DNA of 64,000 nt, from contig NC_067122.1 of NCBI RefSeq assembly GCF_021347895.1, positions 12,823,983-12,887,982 of the forward strand, written 5' to 3'. Of this stretch, positions 1-12,906 are shown in pieces. The stretch's first letter is position 1, and every line of letters starts with the position of its first letter. The DNA comes from Acanthochromis polyacanthus (taxonomy: Eukaryota > Chordata > Actinopteri > Pomacentridae). Made by a program: the position numbers and the translations under genes. Under the pieces are notes generated by a model. It did not search any database. It was not told the origin of the DNA and worked only from the letters and a program-made list of their open reading frames with translations.

Positions 1-731
1 ATATCTAGCCATTTTCCATGGTTTTCTCGATAATAACCAAAATCACTTAAGTTCGTACATATATAACTATGGCATTGTACTGCCAAAAACTGTGCTTTTA
101 GGCATTCCATGTTTTCTTTTCTGTTTTAGTCACATGATACACATGGGAGTTAGTTCTTGATTGCATAACCATTGTTTTTGATGACGAGTGGTCTAATAAT
201 TTTTTCCGTGACTATGTTCTATTCTCTTTTGATAATAATGCATAAACAGCTTTTCTTTTGAAACTTAAATGAAGGCTTCCATCATAAACAGCTTTCTGAA
301 TATTAGTCCTTTCAGCTTCCATTCAAAACTTTGTTTTATGTTTTTAAATGAGATTGAAATAAACTTCTGCAGCAGTCATCTGTTTTTTTCTGAAAGTGCT
401 TTTGTCTGCACTACATTTTGGTTCTGTCAGTTCAGTTAAAGTTGCATGTTTGGTAAGGTGACCCTGGCTGCTTGGAACAGAAGCAAGCTTGAATAAAAAT
501 GTGGTAACCTTACATTTGGATTCAAAAGCCTCTCCTGCACACAAATTTAGGTTAGTTTTCCACACTGGGATTAAGCTCGCTTGTTCATAATGTGATCTCT
601 TACTTTCAAAAGAAATTAAAATATAGTGTTTTGTTTGTGTTCTGTTCAGGAAGGACACACAGGAGCACAGAAATCAATCGTTTTTACAGAGCCATTTTTG
701 CAATTTAGAGCCGTTTTTTTTTTTCCTGAAA
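1..731. other. Noncoding AT-rich stretch
   Basis: No exon-like frame, tandem repeat or transposon end is visible. The only minus-strand open frame here (about 100 codons) resembles no protein I recognise and has unremarkable composition. Confidence 0.6.
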
Positions 732-736
732 CAAGG
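732..736. repeat. Target-site duplication, left copy (CAAGG)
   Basis: Identical to the pentamer at 1698-1702, immediately outside the opposite LTR end. Confidence 0.75.
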
Positions 737-807
737 TGTCACACACTAGGGAGGACTGGACCTGAGCAGAGAGCCACACTACCAAGACCGGAGGAGATTT
801 AGAATGA

Positions 808-813
808 TTTATT
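808..813 (-). promoter_or_regulatory. Polyadenylation signal within the LTR
   Basis: The minus strand reads AATAAA here, with the LTR end about 70 bp downstream. This is the usual layout at the R/U5 end of an LTR and supports a minus-strand orientation. Confidence 0.5.
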
Positions 814-1472
814 GCAGCTGGGGTGGATAATGGCAGGTGGGAGATGACTGAAAGGGGAGGTTCGGGGAAGACGATCAGCAGGAGGGTTTTCGGGGAGGGG
901 ACCAGGTGGGTCCGGCGCCTAGTTGGGATTTGGACCGGAGTGTGGCTGATAGTGGTGGATACCTGGCGGCCGGTGACTGGTGGAGGAAGGAGCGACGACC
1001 CAAGGAGGAGGGGAGGAGGTTCGGGGGCTTGTGGTCCCCAGCGATCTGGCAGCTGAGGGGTTCGAAGGTGTGGAACCGGCTGGCGTCCAGCTGTGTTTGG
1101 GGTGAGGCGTCAGGACACGGGAGAGCAGCCGGCGTGCTGTCGTGGGCTCTGGGGAGTTCAGGAAGGGAATGGGGGGGTTCCGGGCTGACTGGAGGGTCCA
1201 AGGGATCTTTGCGGGGTGCCGAATGGTGCCAGGAGGGGACACAGACAGGAGACTTGGAGGCACGGACAGCAGAGTCTAGGCAGAAAGAAACACAGTTTTT
1301 GTTAGAAACTTCAAAAGTTTCAACTGGCTACTGTGCAGCTAGAGAGAGAACTGACTAGTCAGTCGTATTCAACAATCTGGCAGGGAGTGGAAGGATGAGC
1401 CGGTTCTTATTGCTGGTTGTGTAATCAGAGTGATGTCCGTCAGCTGTCCGGGACCCACGGGGAAGGCTGATT

Positions 1473-1513
1473 ACCTGAGTGGAGGCAGGTGTGAGCCCGC
1501 ACTCCACTCAGGT
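1473..1513. repeat. 12-bp perfect inverted repeat in the LTR
   Basis: ACCTGAGTGGAG (1473-1484) and its exact complement CTCCACTCAGGT (1502-1513) flank a 17-nt spacer. It can form a stable hairpin on either strand. Confidence 0.8.
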
Positions 1514-1697
1514 GTCACACTGGGGAAGGAGGCAGAGGCAGAGGAGTGGATGGGAGACCAGGAGGAGACAGAGGGAGAGACAGGGGTAGAGGAGCGGATG
1601 GGAGCAGGAGAGGGAGAGGAAGAGAGGATAGAGATGGGGAAAAGGGGAATTTAGGATGTCAGGTGGGAAGGATGGGGGTGAGGAGGGAGCCCTGACA

Positions 1698-1702
1698 CAA
1701 GG
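1698..1702. repeat. Target-site duplication, right copy (CAAGG)
   Basis: Identical to the pentamer at 732-736. Together they mark a single 5-bp staggered insertion event. Confidence 0.75.
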
Positions 1703-2588
1703 ACAAGTTTGCATTTCTATTGGAAATTATTTATTTCAGGGAAATAATTAGAAGGCTCACAGTGCTACTGCGTGTAGTACACGCATGCTTGAATATTTAT
1801 ATTTTCCAAACACTATCTCATGTAAATTGTGATGGACAGTATGTATTTATGTTTCTGCTCCCATGGCCATGCAGAGGAGTTATTGATGTAATATGTAAAA
1901 TAATGCATCTACTACATGTCCCATCTTTGTGGTCACAAAGTGAAATATATTTGCTATTTTTGTCTGCAATCCTAATTCAGTTTATTAAAATGCATTACCA
2001 TAACAGCGCACCCACTTTCCACCATATGGTCAATATTTTTATTACTTTAAATTGCTGTGAGAGGTGGGCAGTCCTTCTGCTTTCAGAGCCCACGTAGAAA
2101 GTGTATGTCATGTCCTTGATTATCAGTGTGCAGCATTAGAGTGTCTGAAAGCTTGTTTAGGAATATTAATGAGGTATACAGGTTTAGATACCCATAGGCA
2201 ATTTCATTAAATGTACAGCTCTGCGGTGTAGCAAAACAAAATTGTGTTTTATAGCACATGTCAATCATAAAATAACTAGACAATTTGCAAGTGCACCATC
2301 ATCGTAAAAAGTGCAATTGAACTTCAACAACATGTTCATACTGAGTAGCAATAGAGTTTGTTAAGAATCCTGCCAAACGTTAGTGCTACAGCTTTTTCTT
2401 CTGATGAACACTAACATTCCTGTATCACACAGACATTCTAAAAAGACTGCATTTAGGCTGTACATTTAATATCTTGTTTACAAGTTAAAACAACTGGACA
2501 GTTGATCGAACAATCAACTGTTTTAAAGTAACTTGCCATTTTTATAATCATGTGATACTTCATGTATTCACCTTCTCAATTAACCTCA
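1703..2588. other. Noncoding stretch
   Basis: AT-rich DNA with no recognisable gene. The plus-strand open frame at 1720-2097 has no domain or splice context that I can identify. Confidence 0.55.
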
Positions 2589-2752
2589 GCATATTTTTGG
2601 ACTGTGGAAGGAAGCCAGAGTACCCGCAGTAAACCCACACTCGCACAGGGAGAACATGCAAACTCCATGCAGAAACATCCCAGGCCAAGATGTAAACCAG
2701 GGATCTTCTAGTTTCAAGGCAACAGTGCTAACCACTGATCCACTATGCAGCC
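2589..2752 (-). mobile_element. tRNA-derived SINE remnant
   Basis: On the minus strand the copy starts with a tRNA-like head. The A box TGGATCAGTGG (complement of 2732-2742) fits the TRGCNNAGYGG consensus. A decayed B box, GGTTTACATC (complement of 2689-2698), lies about 34 nt downstream, which is normal pol III spacing. The body that follows has the wording of a very common fish repeat: 'agtttgcatgttctccctgt', then a GTACTC...CTTCC segment and 'cagtccaaaaa'. The B box is mutated at several positions, so this is an old, inactive copy. Confidence 0.75.
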
Positions 2753-5700
2753 GGTTTTTGGATGATTAACAGGATCAATGCATACAACTGGCTGCACTTT
2801 TAAATATTTTCATCTCTATGTTACTGTTTATAGTATTTCCACTAAAACACCAAGTCCATTTCCTTGTATGTGAAAACTTACTTGGCGATAAATGATTTCT
2901 GATATTAGGCAACTGTGCTTTAGGAAGTCTAGATTTTTCACTGTTTTCAAACATTTGTGGACCAAAGAATTAATTGATTTAATCAAGGAAGTAATGGATC
3001 ATGACAGTCACTGATCATGAGTAGGATTGTTAATCCTATTTGTCCTTAGTTTTTTGATGTGGCTATGATTTTGACGAAGCAGAATATCCACTTGTGTTAT
3101 TTAGAAACTTTTGAATCAGATCAAGACTGTCTCAAATTTAGGCAACCTAGAAAGAACTTATAAAGACTATAGATAATGGCAAAAAAAAAAGATACATTAT
3201 TGCATTTCATAATACAGTTTCTCCAAACAAAATTGTCATTTATTGTGTCAGTTTAAAGCTTTTGGTTTTACTTAAGTTTCTTTAGTGCAGGAAACTATAG
3301 CCAGTAAATATTAGATGTGCCAGCTAGAAAATCAGCTGCATTAAATGGGCTGATAATGTCAGAGTGCTAAACTGCTTGTTATTGAACAGACTAAATCATG
3401 GGACATCATCTTAATTGTTAAGGAAGCAAATGCCATCAGCAGGCTTGAACAGTGGCATAAAAGCTTCTAAAGCAGAGTTGTTTATATGATGTTAAATGTA
3501 CTGACGTGCTGCTGTTTTATCTACTCGACAGCTCCGACCTAAAATATCAGCGGGGCTTCTCCTGATGTATTTACAGGTTGCTTAAATAGTGCATAAACAT
3601 GACTACTCCCAGTACGCCTGTCACTGATGATAATGTTAGTCTGTCCATCACTGACCTTCTGCTGTTTTGTGTCAGTTTAGGGTGTTGTGCTTCAGTTTTC
3701 GTTTGTTTGTGTCCTCACTGTTTTGTAGCATCCCGTGTAAAATTGCCCCAGCACTATTTCGATTTCATCTGCTGAATCTGTCTGACTAGTCTTTCCTGCC
3801 TGGGGCCATTTTCCTAAACTTAGCTCAGTGGATGGCACCATGTTGAGAACATTTCCCATGTTCTGAAGCAAATTGTTTTCGTCTCACTTCGGGTGAGAAA
3901 AGGTGACATTTCTCATTATGAGATGTTTTATTGACCCTCAAGGGAATTTGGTAGCTGGATAAGAAGAGGCAGGCGGTGAGAGGGTGCCATCTCAGCGAAT
4001 CAATAAGATTGTGTGTGTTTTGAGTCCGTGCATACAGTGCATGCATGCCACAAAACTAAAATGAGTAAACAGAACAGTGAAAATTGTTATTAAAATACTA
4101 AATTATGTCTATGAATCTGTGCATGAGGAGCACTCTTTCGCTTGCAAAACGTTGTGCACAATTCGTTCAAAGACAGGCTAATAAACTAAACTGTTGTCTT
4201 GGAAATAAGCACACTGGCAACCTTGAATAAGACCAATAAACACGTCTAATTGGCTTTTAACCATTTTAATGGGGGCTTTTAATAATGGTGGTTGTGTTTA
4301 ATTATATTTACATGTTCTTATGTAACAGTAATTATTTTAATTAGTAATTCACTTCTGTCATTTTGCTGAAACTTAGACTAAGGAAATATATTCATAACAC
4401 TGCAGCAAATTCTACAACTACTACTACTAAAAATAATGATAGAGTATCATCATCAGTGTTTTTGTGATATCTTAGGAACGAGGTGTGCCCATCTGGAGTT
4501 GTAGCAGGAATGTTTCATGTATGCAGGTGTCGGCCACAGAAATATGAAGTCATTGTACACATGCAGTGTGTTGGGTTATGCAAGATAGCTGCTTTTAAAA
4601 AACCTTTTTACCCACTGTGGATTAGATGTCCTCAGGATCTCATCTTTTCATTAAAAAACATTTTAACAGCAGAACTGACTAATAGCTGACTCACTGAAAC
4701 ATGGGTTGTGCCTGTCTATGGTAATTAAAGGTAATGTCAGTAAGCGAGAGTTTGGATTTTTTGATTGGACGTTTTTTTGCACCCCATCTTTTTGCAAGAG
4801 CATTATTCAAGTGTGTTCACTGTCAAGATTTGTCTCATTTTAACTTTGTGTGCACTGTCGGAACGAGGGCAAAGATAATGTGCAGATAAAGATGTTTTGC
4901 TGGCATTCTAACTTAATTATAGGCACCATACCTCGAAGAGGTCTATCATCTGTTCCACTTTACACAAATTGCTGTTAAAAATACATCTCTTTCTTAAGTA
5001 CATCACCCACCTTTTTGCTACGGAAATAAACTATGTTAAATGATAGTATAGGAGCATATACTGTATGCTGCCCAGGAGGCTTCAAAGTTAGAGCAGTGTA
5101 GTCATACTCCAGCTCCCACATGGGATATACTGTCATCCTAAACAGGTAGGTAACATAGAAGATGAATGAAAATGATACAGTGACTGTGCAGTAAGAACAG
5201 AGGGTATATGTAAAAACAGTGGTTTGGTTTTACTTTCGCACATAGCCCATTGCTTGATAACAGCTTCTATTTAGTTCTAAACACCGAGCTGCTGTATGCC
5301 TATCTTTTCCTCAGGCTGGCTGAATTGCTGCTGAAATTGGTCTAACCATCCCACTACAATATACTTTATCACTCCCCCTGGTCAGTCATTTAGGCTATGT
5401 GGATATCAGCTCCAGGCTAAATCTCCTCATCAGATCTCAATGGACGCTGATCTTGTGTGAAGTCTCCGAAAGGTGTGAAGTAAATTAATTTCATACCCGA
5501 GTAAATCTGGGAGCTGCAATGACATTGACAAGTAGAGGTGGTTGGATGTACTTTCAAGCTAATCCAGCACAGGAAATAGTGTTGTGTTCATCATACCCAG
5601 CAGATTTCAGACATGCATGACTTTTCAAATTCATGAGCTGAACAACAATGTGAAATGTGCCTTACACTTTGTTTTACACAGACTGCCTGATCATCTGAGG

Positions 5701-6643
5701 ACAACCTCACTGCTTAAAGCCTGTTTTGCAGAACAATTACTTTCCCAAATGCCTTTTTTTTCACAAAGACGAAAGCCAGATTTTTAATCAGGGAGTGTTG
5801 ATGATGAGCTATAATCTTAGTTATTGAACTAAATCTTCATCGTAGCGTTGAGCTGTCAGGATTTTTAGTTATTGCAAAAAAAAGTGGTCACAGCATCATT
5901 TCATACTTTACCCTTGATTGTCCTGTTCTGTATAAATGACATCTATGTAATTCAGGGTAATAGGAAGTGGAATTAGATTTTGTGGTGGATTTTCAAGCCC
6001 TTTCTTCTCTGTTTCCTTGACTGCTGTCTGTCTCACTTTTCTGGTTGTGTCTGAGCTTGTATTTGTTGGATTTATAGAGTGTAACTTATGAAACAAACCT
6101 GTTTATTTACCTCTGTTATATCCGGAAAAAAGTCTGTCGCTGGCTGCCAGCCAGACGTATTCCAACCACTAAGCTTCAAATCAGTGTACAACTGAAATGC
6201 AATCTTACCCTGGTAGATTTTGTAAAGACAGGCTTGGCCCTGTCACTGCAACTTTTTGATGAGAGATAGTGGCTGATTAGCCGCCAAGACAGCTGAAATG
6301 ACTCCAGCTCTAAAGCCAGGATACATTTCTGACAGAGCTGTGTGTCTGAAGCTGCCAGACATCTGGATTAATGTGAAAAGGGATTTGACTGGTTTTCCAC
6401 CTTCAGAGCAAGTGTTGGCATCCAATATCAAGACTTAACTAACATTAGATTTTTTTATTCTCCTTGGGCAGGTAACAGTGGTGGTTCATTTTCATTTTAT
6501 TGTGAGTAATAATCACTATTTCATTACACGTTTATTACATATTTTTTGTACATTACTAGAACGCTTAAAGGGATTTCCTTATTCAGCTTTAGATGTAAAA
6601 GAGAGACTGTGTAGGATTTTTGTAAATGTGTGGGGGAAAACAT
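2753..6643. other. Noncoding stretch, no gene recognised
   Basis: AT-rich sequence of about 3.9 kb. It holds only short homopolymers (for example A10 at 3181) and a short (ACT)n run near 4420. No transposon ends or coding-like blocks were seen. Confidence 0.55.
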
Positions 6644-6855
6644 TAGGGCTGGACCCGAATATCCCGAATATCCCGAATATCCGTTCGCTACGGCAGTGTA
6701 TTAGAAAATTTGGACCCAGGAGACCAGACGAACGGATCTGAAAATTCGGCCCCCCCCCCCATCGGACGTTACGGGGCGGAATGGATATTCGGATATTCGT
6801 CTTTAATAGGGCCCAAATATTCGGAGGCCAGAAACCACTATTCGGGCCAGCCCTA
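6644..6855. mobile_element. hAT-type MITE with terminal inverted repeats
   Basis: The left end TAGGGCTGGACCCGAATA and the complement of the right end, TAGGGCTGGCCCGAATA, form a terminal inverted repeat. It starts TAGGG, as hAT elements often do. The flanking octamers GAAAACAT (6636-6643) and GAAAAGAT (6856-6863) match at 7 of 8 positions, consistent with the 8-bp target duplication of hAT transposases. The element is only 212 bp and has no transposase, so it is nonautonomous. Just inside the left end are three tandem copies of a CCCGAATAT unit. Inside the right half are ATTCGGATATTCG-type motifs that pair with them, so much of the element can fold on itself. Confidence 0.75.
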
Positions 6856-6863
6856 GAAAAGAT

Positions 6864-9800
6864 GTTACACATACAATTACATGGATGTGAGTATCTGTTA
6901 TTACAGTTATTAGACATATGACGAATTAATTTATCTACCATTGCCCATTGTTCCTTTTCCTGTCCAACAGTTCTTACACACACTGGAAGACTGATTCATT
7001 AATTAAAGCTTATCATATCTTCTTTATCAACTTCCTCAGGGGTTATGATTTTGATTAGTAAGACATACTTATAACTTTTCAGACAAACAGGGGGACTGTC
7101 ATAGCCTGACAAACCTAAAGTAGTTTAGTGTAGCAGTGGCCATGGAGTAGATGAAGTCACTCGGGAGAGATCTCAGAGAGAATAACATAACCCGTACGAG
7201 TCTGAAGCTGGGAGTTTGTGATGTTCTTGCTTGCTCTCAACTGATTAAGATGAATATGACAGCAGAAATCACGTTTAATTTCTTCCTCCTCTTGCTTAGG
7301 CGATGTTCTGTCTGTGCCCTAATCTCTACCTCTGCATGAACTGCCTTGTGTGATGCTGACCTTGGTTTACCTGGGAGAAGTCTGACAGGTGTTGGAATAA
7401 GAATGAGGAGTGACACAGACAATTAAAGGGCTGGATTCAGTCTGGCCTGACCTTCTGATCAATGCACTCCTATTTAGAGCTGGCAGGCTAGAGGCCGGCA
7501 CTCTTTTTCCAGACTAATAAAGAAGGCACAGTGAGCAGCTCCTGGGCTGGCCTGCCAATATTTTTAACACTCCCATCGATTTGCATTACTGTTAATGGTT
7601 TCTTTGCTAGTGTGAGTCGGATGTTGAAGAGGGTGTGGGTGGACTTGGAGTGTATTTGGAGATTTGGTTAGGGGCAGAGTCATCATATTATGACCTTAGA
7701 GGGGGGATTGCAGAGAAAATGTCAGTGCTCAGTGTGTCGACTCCTTGTAATACAGTCTGTAAAAGTATTCATGAGTGCCTCCTCAACTTCACAGAAAGGA
7801 CAACAATTTTAAATCACAGTATATTTTCCTATAGTCATAATAATAATCTGTTTTATCTACTGCTCCCGTTTCTGATTTGTTTGTCAACTTAAGTAGATCT
7901 AGTGTTGTTCCCGTTAATGACTGGCGAAAAACTTGACCAATTACAGCAGAAGGCCTGATTAAGAATGTAGATAGAATGTACATCTTAGGCGCAAGATAAA
8001 TGCAAGATTATTACAGCAGTGCAAGTTGGATTCACAAGAAATCAACTAACACTAACACAATGTCAGTCTGAATGAACGAGGTGCAATGGTATGGCGATGT
8101 AGTCTGACTTTTTTACCACATCTTTATCAACTCAGAGAGAAAAATAAACTTTACAAGTCTGCATACCTTGTCCACACATTGCTGTATTTGCTTATTAAAC
8201 TGCTATGATGTAGCTGTAACTTTAGAAGGTGGTCTTTCATCAACAGAGCATAAACAACCTAATCACTGAACATAATCTACCAAGTCTGATCCATATTAGA
8301 AGAAGCGATGTTTGCTTTTGTTTGGCTAACGAAAGGCTCCACTCTTTGGACATGTAACCACAATTATAAGGGAACAAGTGAGGAGATTTGGAGAACACCG
8401 CAGTGTTTTAAATCCCCCACAAAGAATTTCTCTGTGTGGTTGCAGGTAGTTTGTTCTCCCCCTTTCTCACACTGCAGTAAATAGCGCTACACATTTTAAG
8501 GGCACCTAGAGCTGCTGTATTTGTTTTGTTCATTCTTTAGTTCTGAATAATAAGCAACCCAGATTCTAGTGGTTCTTCAGGGGCTATATGATTCTTATTA
8601 AGACAATTCTTTATATTCTGGCGTGGTTGGCTACCTTTGAGTTTTTGTTTCTCCCTCAAATGTTCAGGGATTATGGAAACATTGTCTGCTCATCATTTTA
8701 GTGTTCAGTGCTGCATTAGAGGCCTTCACACCAGCAGTTGCACAAACATTAAGGGGTTGTGTAAGTGTGGGCATTTTGCCACAGGGTGCAGGTAAATAAA
8801 ATGAAATACAAACGAACAAGCCCGGGGTGAAGGCTTAAAATGCGATGGCAGCGGTTTATGTCCTTGTACTCCTCAGAGGTCTGATTGTACCGCTCTGGAA
8901 AGTTAATCACAGCAGCAGCAGCAACTTTCTTCTCCATCTTGATGCTGAGCAGGTAGACAACAAATTAGTAGAATGCTACACATTATGCTGCCTTGATGTG
9001 TGTGCTTATACATATTTGATTGGCCAGCATAGTGCTTTTCGGGGTGACCTCACCTTGCACTGTAAAATAGAAGAAGAAGAAGACCTCACAGCAGACTGTT
9101 TTCTTTCACTCTGGGGCTCATTGAAACGAGTGAAGAAACTTGAGCTTCTGCAGCAGTGCCATTGTTAGTGTGGTTGTTGCCTGAGGCGGCACGTTGGCAT
9201 CTAAAACTAAATTGTGCTATATCAAAATGGACCTTGTGGTTACTGCTTTAGTTCCACAGCTCCAAAGCTCCTCGAGAGCCTTGAAATGAGAGGCATATTC
9301 AGGTTTTTATAGCAGTGTGGGCTTAATCCTGTTCTGTTGTACTTTGCAGGATACAAAATGAAGCCAAACTGCTGCAGTGTCTTCTTGGCCAGAGTGAAGT
9401 GGCCTGCTGCTTGAGAGAAGCTGTTCTAGCACTGCAGCATCACAGGTATGATCTCCATGACATGCAATATTCAAGCTGTTCAAACCTGAGTGACACAGCG
9501 GGTTTCTTTCAACACCTGTCTTTGAATGAGTCCTGCAATGATCTATCACTTATTGAAACGAATAGTTGACTCTTGAGTTTTGCACAATGGCACAATGGCT
9601 CTTATTTAGCTATCTTATTTAACTTTTAAATTTAAGTTGATGTTGCTTTAGGCATGTGCTAACTAGCACAAAGACAGTAAAGATGCTCTTTGTATACTTT
9701 GGTATGATACTATATTTGTGAGTTTTTGTGATTTAGCCTCATCAGTTTTTGCTAGAACACTGCATTTTCTGATGATGAAAAGCTGTTGACCAGTGAGTCC

Positions 9801-10307
9801 TGGAAGATCCATATACTCATAGAATGCTGGTAAAGAGACTGATGGGTTTGGTCAAAAATTATATTTAAGGGGGATCCTATAGTTTGTTTGATAAACTTGA
9901 CAAATTTCCTCCAGATCTACTATGGGAAGATCAATAGTAAAATTGGTCTGTATATCCTCAGACTGACAGAGGGTGGTGCATGCTTTTCCACTGTATTATC
10001 ACATCGGGCAGTGACACACAGTAAGAAGTAATGCCTACGTATCAGGGCATTCTGAGTCAAGAGATTCATAGGTATTTTCCACTGCCCACTACAGAGTGTG
10101 GAGGACAGTACACGCTGACAGCTCACATTGACACCACCAGTCTGATTAGTCATCACAAGTACCATTTAATGGTTCACAATGCATAAGCAGCAGGAGACTT
10201 GTATGATATAAACAGCTGTCTGTGGAGATTATCTTCTCAAAGCACCAAACACATTTTCTGTGTGGACTGGCCTTCAGTTTAATCAGTATGCTTCTCTGGA
10301 AATATTC
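6864..10307. other. Noncoding stretch
   Basis: No gene or mobile element recognised. It contains a perfect octamer ATTTGCAT at 7579-7586, a short CAG run near 8915 and a short GAA run near 9070. The minus-strand frame around 9920-10165 has no recognisable motif. Confidence 0.55.
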
Positions 10308-10530
10308 AAGGTCAAAGGTCAAAAGTTCTTTATTGTCATATCATTCCACATTTGCACATGAAACAACACGAAATTGGACCCTGGTCCCGGTTTCAGCCAT
10401 AAGACAATATAAAAACACTTTCATAAAAGACAATATAAGTATAAAGAGACACACTAATATATAGAAACCTACAACATAAATATATGTGCAGTGAACCATC
10501 AGTTAGTGCAATATTCCTGCTAATAATTAA
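10308..10530. mobile_element. Decayed retroposon tail
   Basis: The stretch starting 'aaggtcaaaggtcaaaagtt' and followed by 'ctttattgtcatat' resembles the end of a LINE or SINE widespread in teleosts. The A-rich 'gacaatataaaaacac' part then continues the match. Both ends have decayed and no target duplication is visible. A related, shorter fragment is at 28,415. Confidence 0.45.
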
Positions 10531-12824
10531 AATATGTTATTCAAAGAAAACTAACTATCCACTGCTTAAGATTGTTTCCCTATCTTTGACCATTTCCAAT
10601 GACAGAAAATGTAAAGCATTCAACTTCACTGAAACATGAAATCAACTATGGAAAAAAACTCAATCTTGTGCAGTATGAACATTCAGTTGAAATGGCTTTA
10701 GTTTGTTAAATTTTCTTGAGTGTCATTCTGCTGTGGAAGTTTCTGCCGCTTGCCTTTGTGTTAGTCTTCAAACGTTGTCACTTGTATTAATGAACGGATG
10801 TTGGTTCAGATTGCCTACACGAACAGCTGTCATGTTGATTTGATGCCTTTATGTTTTGTATAAGATTTGAAGAGGTAATTCTTAGTATCCTTCACTAGAG
10901 AGTAATATAAAGGAGGGTAGAGCAGTGCTGAAGTTATTTTGCTTGCAGGATATCTACTGTTCTTGGCTGTCCCAGAGGCTCAGGTGCTGCTTGCCTCTCA
11001 GGCTATTACTGCTGGAATCTGCCTTCAGATTCAGCAGCAGATAAGAGCAGCGGCATCTCCTCTAATTGCCTGTTGCCTAAGAACTACTAACTACTGGAAA
11101 TGTGGGCTGCATGTCAAATAGTTTTCCTGAACTAGATATTGTGCCTGCATTTGGACACATGCACAAATTAGAGTCTTGCTCATTTGACTATACTGCCCTG
11201 TATTTTTCTGTCCACAGAGTAAGTATCTAAACTCTGTTTCAATTTAGGAATTGAAAGGATATCACCATTACACCTAATTTATAAAAATGTATTGTCAGCC
11301 TGTCTGAACAGCAAACTTAACTGAGCCAGTCAACTCTGACCATTTCAATTAAATTGTAACTGAACAGGCAATACTGATTTCTTTTGGAGCTACGCGTGCC
11401 ATTTGAAATGCAGTGCAGTTTCCCCCCAATCACATAAGTGCATGTGTTTTGCATTCCAGTTGTGGAACATACGGTTGAGGCTACATGGACTGAATATGCA
11501 TATGGACTATATGGACTGTGTTACATGGCCTGCAGCTGAAATACAGACTGCATAGAAGCTTAGTCTGGATCCTTCAGTTGTTTTGTTAGGTCTGCTCTTC
11601 TCTCGTATCCAGCTTCTTGGGGTTATAGTGGTTTACACATTTCTATAAATTATAAAAAGAACGTTATATATTCAAAAAAAATTAAAAATTCAAATTCAAA
11701 AGGGTTTTATCTCAGCCCCACAGTGATCTACTTAACCAACCAGAGTTTTGAAAGAAAAATATAGGAAATGTGGCAGCACTGCACATTTAATGCATTGAAA
11801 GCCAATTCTCAGCTCCTGTTCTTGTCCAGAACACACAATCGTGCTCATTTGCAGAGGAGCTACAGTCAACAGTGTTTGTTGCTACCTGTTTCAAACAGGA
11901 CTCATTAGTATAAACTGTTATTCAGTCATAATTGGGCCGAGTGGGAACTTGCCAGTATTATGTGCTAAAATGGTGACTGTTAGTTGTGATTGGCTCTAAA
12001 GCGAACAGTGTCTAGGTGACCTACACAATGCTGTAATCACACAATATATGTTTAGATAGAAGTAGGTTTACTGTTCGTTTTCACCACAACAAAAGCTGAC
12101 CTTGGAGCAGGCCATTCTTTTGATTTGTCATTTCTGTTTTATGTCCCACCAGAAATGAAAAAAATGGCCCAACAGTAGATTAAGATTCTGTTCTTCTCCC
12201 TGTTTGTCTGTGGTTCAATCATGCCTTCTGAGTCCAGAGAAAGAGTAGCTTTTTTAGAGTTTTCAGCCAAGCCACACTCTGTTATTATCTGTAGATGGAG
12301 CTCACTCTGTCTTTCCCACAGCTTCAGAGTGAAATATACCACCATACGTAAAGAAATTAGGATCCTGAACTGCAGTATTAGCTTGTTGCTGATTAAGTGT
12401 CATCTTTCTAATTTTACACATACTAGATTTTCATGTGATACTCAGTAGGCTGTGTAATGTCCTAGTTTAATACCCAACGTGGAAGCAAATGGGTCAAAGC
12501 TCCCATTTTTAACTGGGCACAGAAGAATGTCCATCACTGCAGCTTTTGGGAAAAACTTTCAAGGTGAGAGATTGGATTAGCAGAGGCACTTTCTTCATGC
12601 TGCTAGTTGAGAGTTTTGCGTCACAGCAAGAATCATTTTGTCACTGCAAGATATTTTGGAGTTTCTGGTCATCCTTTCTCTAAAAACACCCACTAGAGCC
12701 AGCTGTGAGATGTGATAAGAGCCTTTTCTTTTCTCTTTCATCTAAATCATATTCAAAATACGGATACCCTTGTCTTTATTTTTCTTGCTAAAAGCAGCTT
12801 GCTCAAGGCTACACAGCAACTTGA

Positions 12825-12825
<1 letters not shown>
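10531..12825. other. Noncoding stretch
   Basis: AT-rich sequence with no recognisable gene, transposon end or long tandem repeat. Confidence 0.55.

Positions 12826-12904
<79 letters not shown>
12826..12904. repeat. (CA)n microsatellite
   Basis: An uninterrupted dinucleotide repeat of about 39 units (79 bp). The open frames reading His-Thr runs across it are artefacts of the repeat. Confidence 0.98.

Positions 12905-12906
<2 letters not shown>

Larger units (their letters stand above)
737..1697 (-). mobile_element. Solo LTR of a retrotransposon
   Basis: A sharply bounded GC-rich block of 961 bp sits in AT-rich DNA. It begins TGTCACACAC and ends CCCTGACA, so it has the 5'-TG...CA-3' ends and short TGTCA/TGACA inverted repeat typical of LTRs. 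The pentamer CAAGG stands directly on both sides (732-736 and 1698-1702), which is the expected 5-bp target-site duplication. The minus strand is favoured because AATAAA occurs there at 808-813, about 70 bp before the LTR's 3' end. No internal gag/pol sequence or second LTR adjoins it, so this is a recombination-derived solo LTR. A gypsy- or ERV-type origin is inferred; the family cannot be named. The several open frames of up to 150 codons inside it result from high GC and few stops, not from genes. Confidence 0.8.

Noticed and set aside
875..1654. Cluster of overlapping open frames on both strands, up to 150 codons.
   Set aside because: They lie inside the solo LTR; high GC and few stop triplets explain them.
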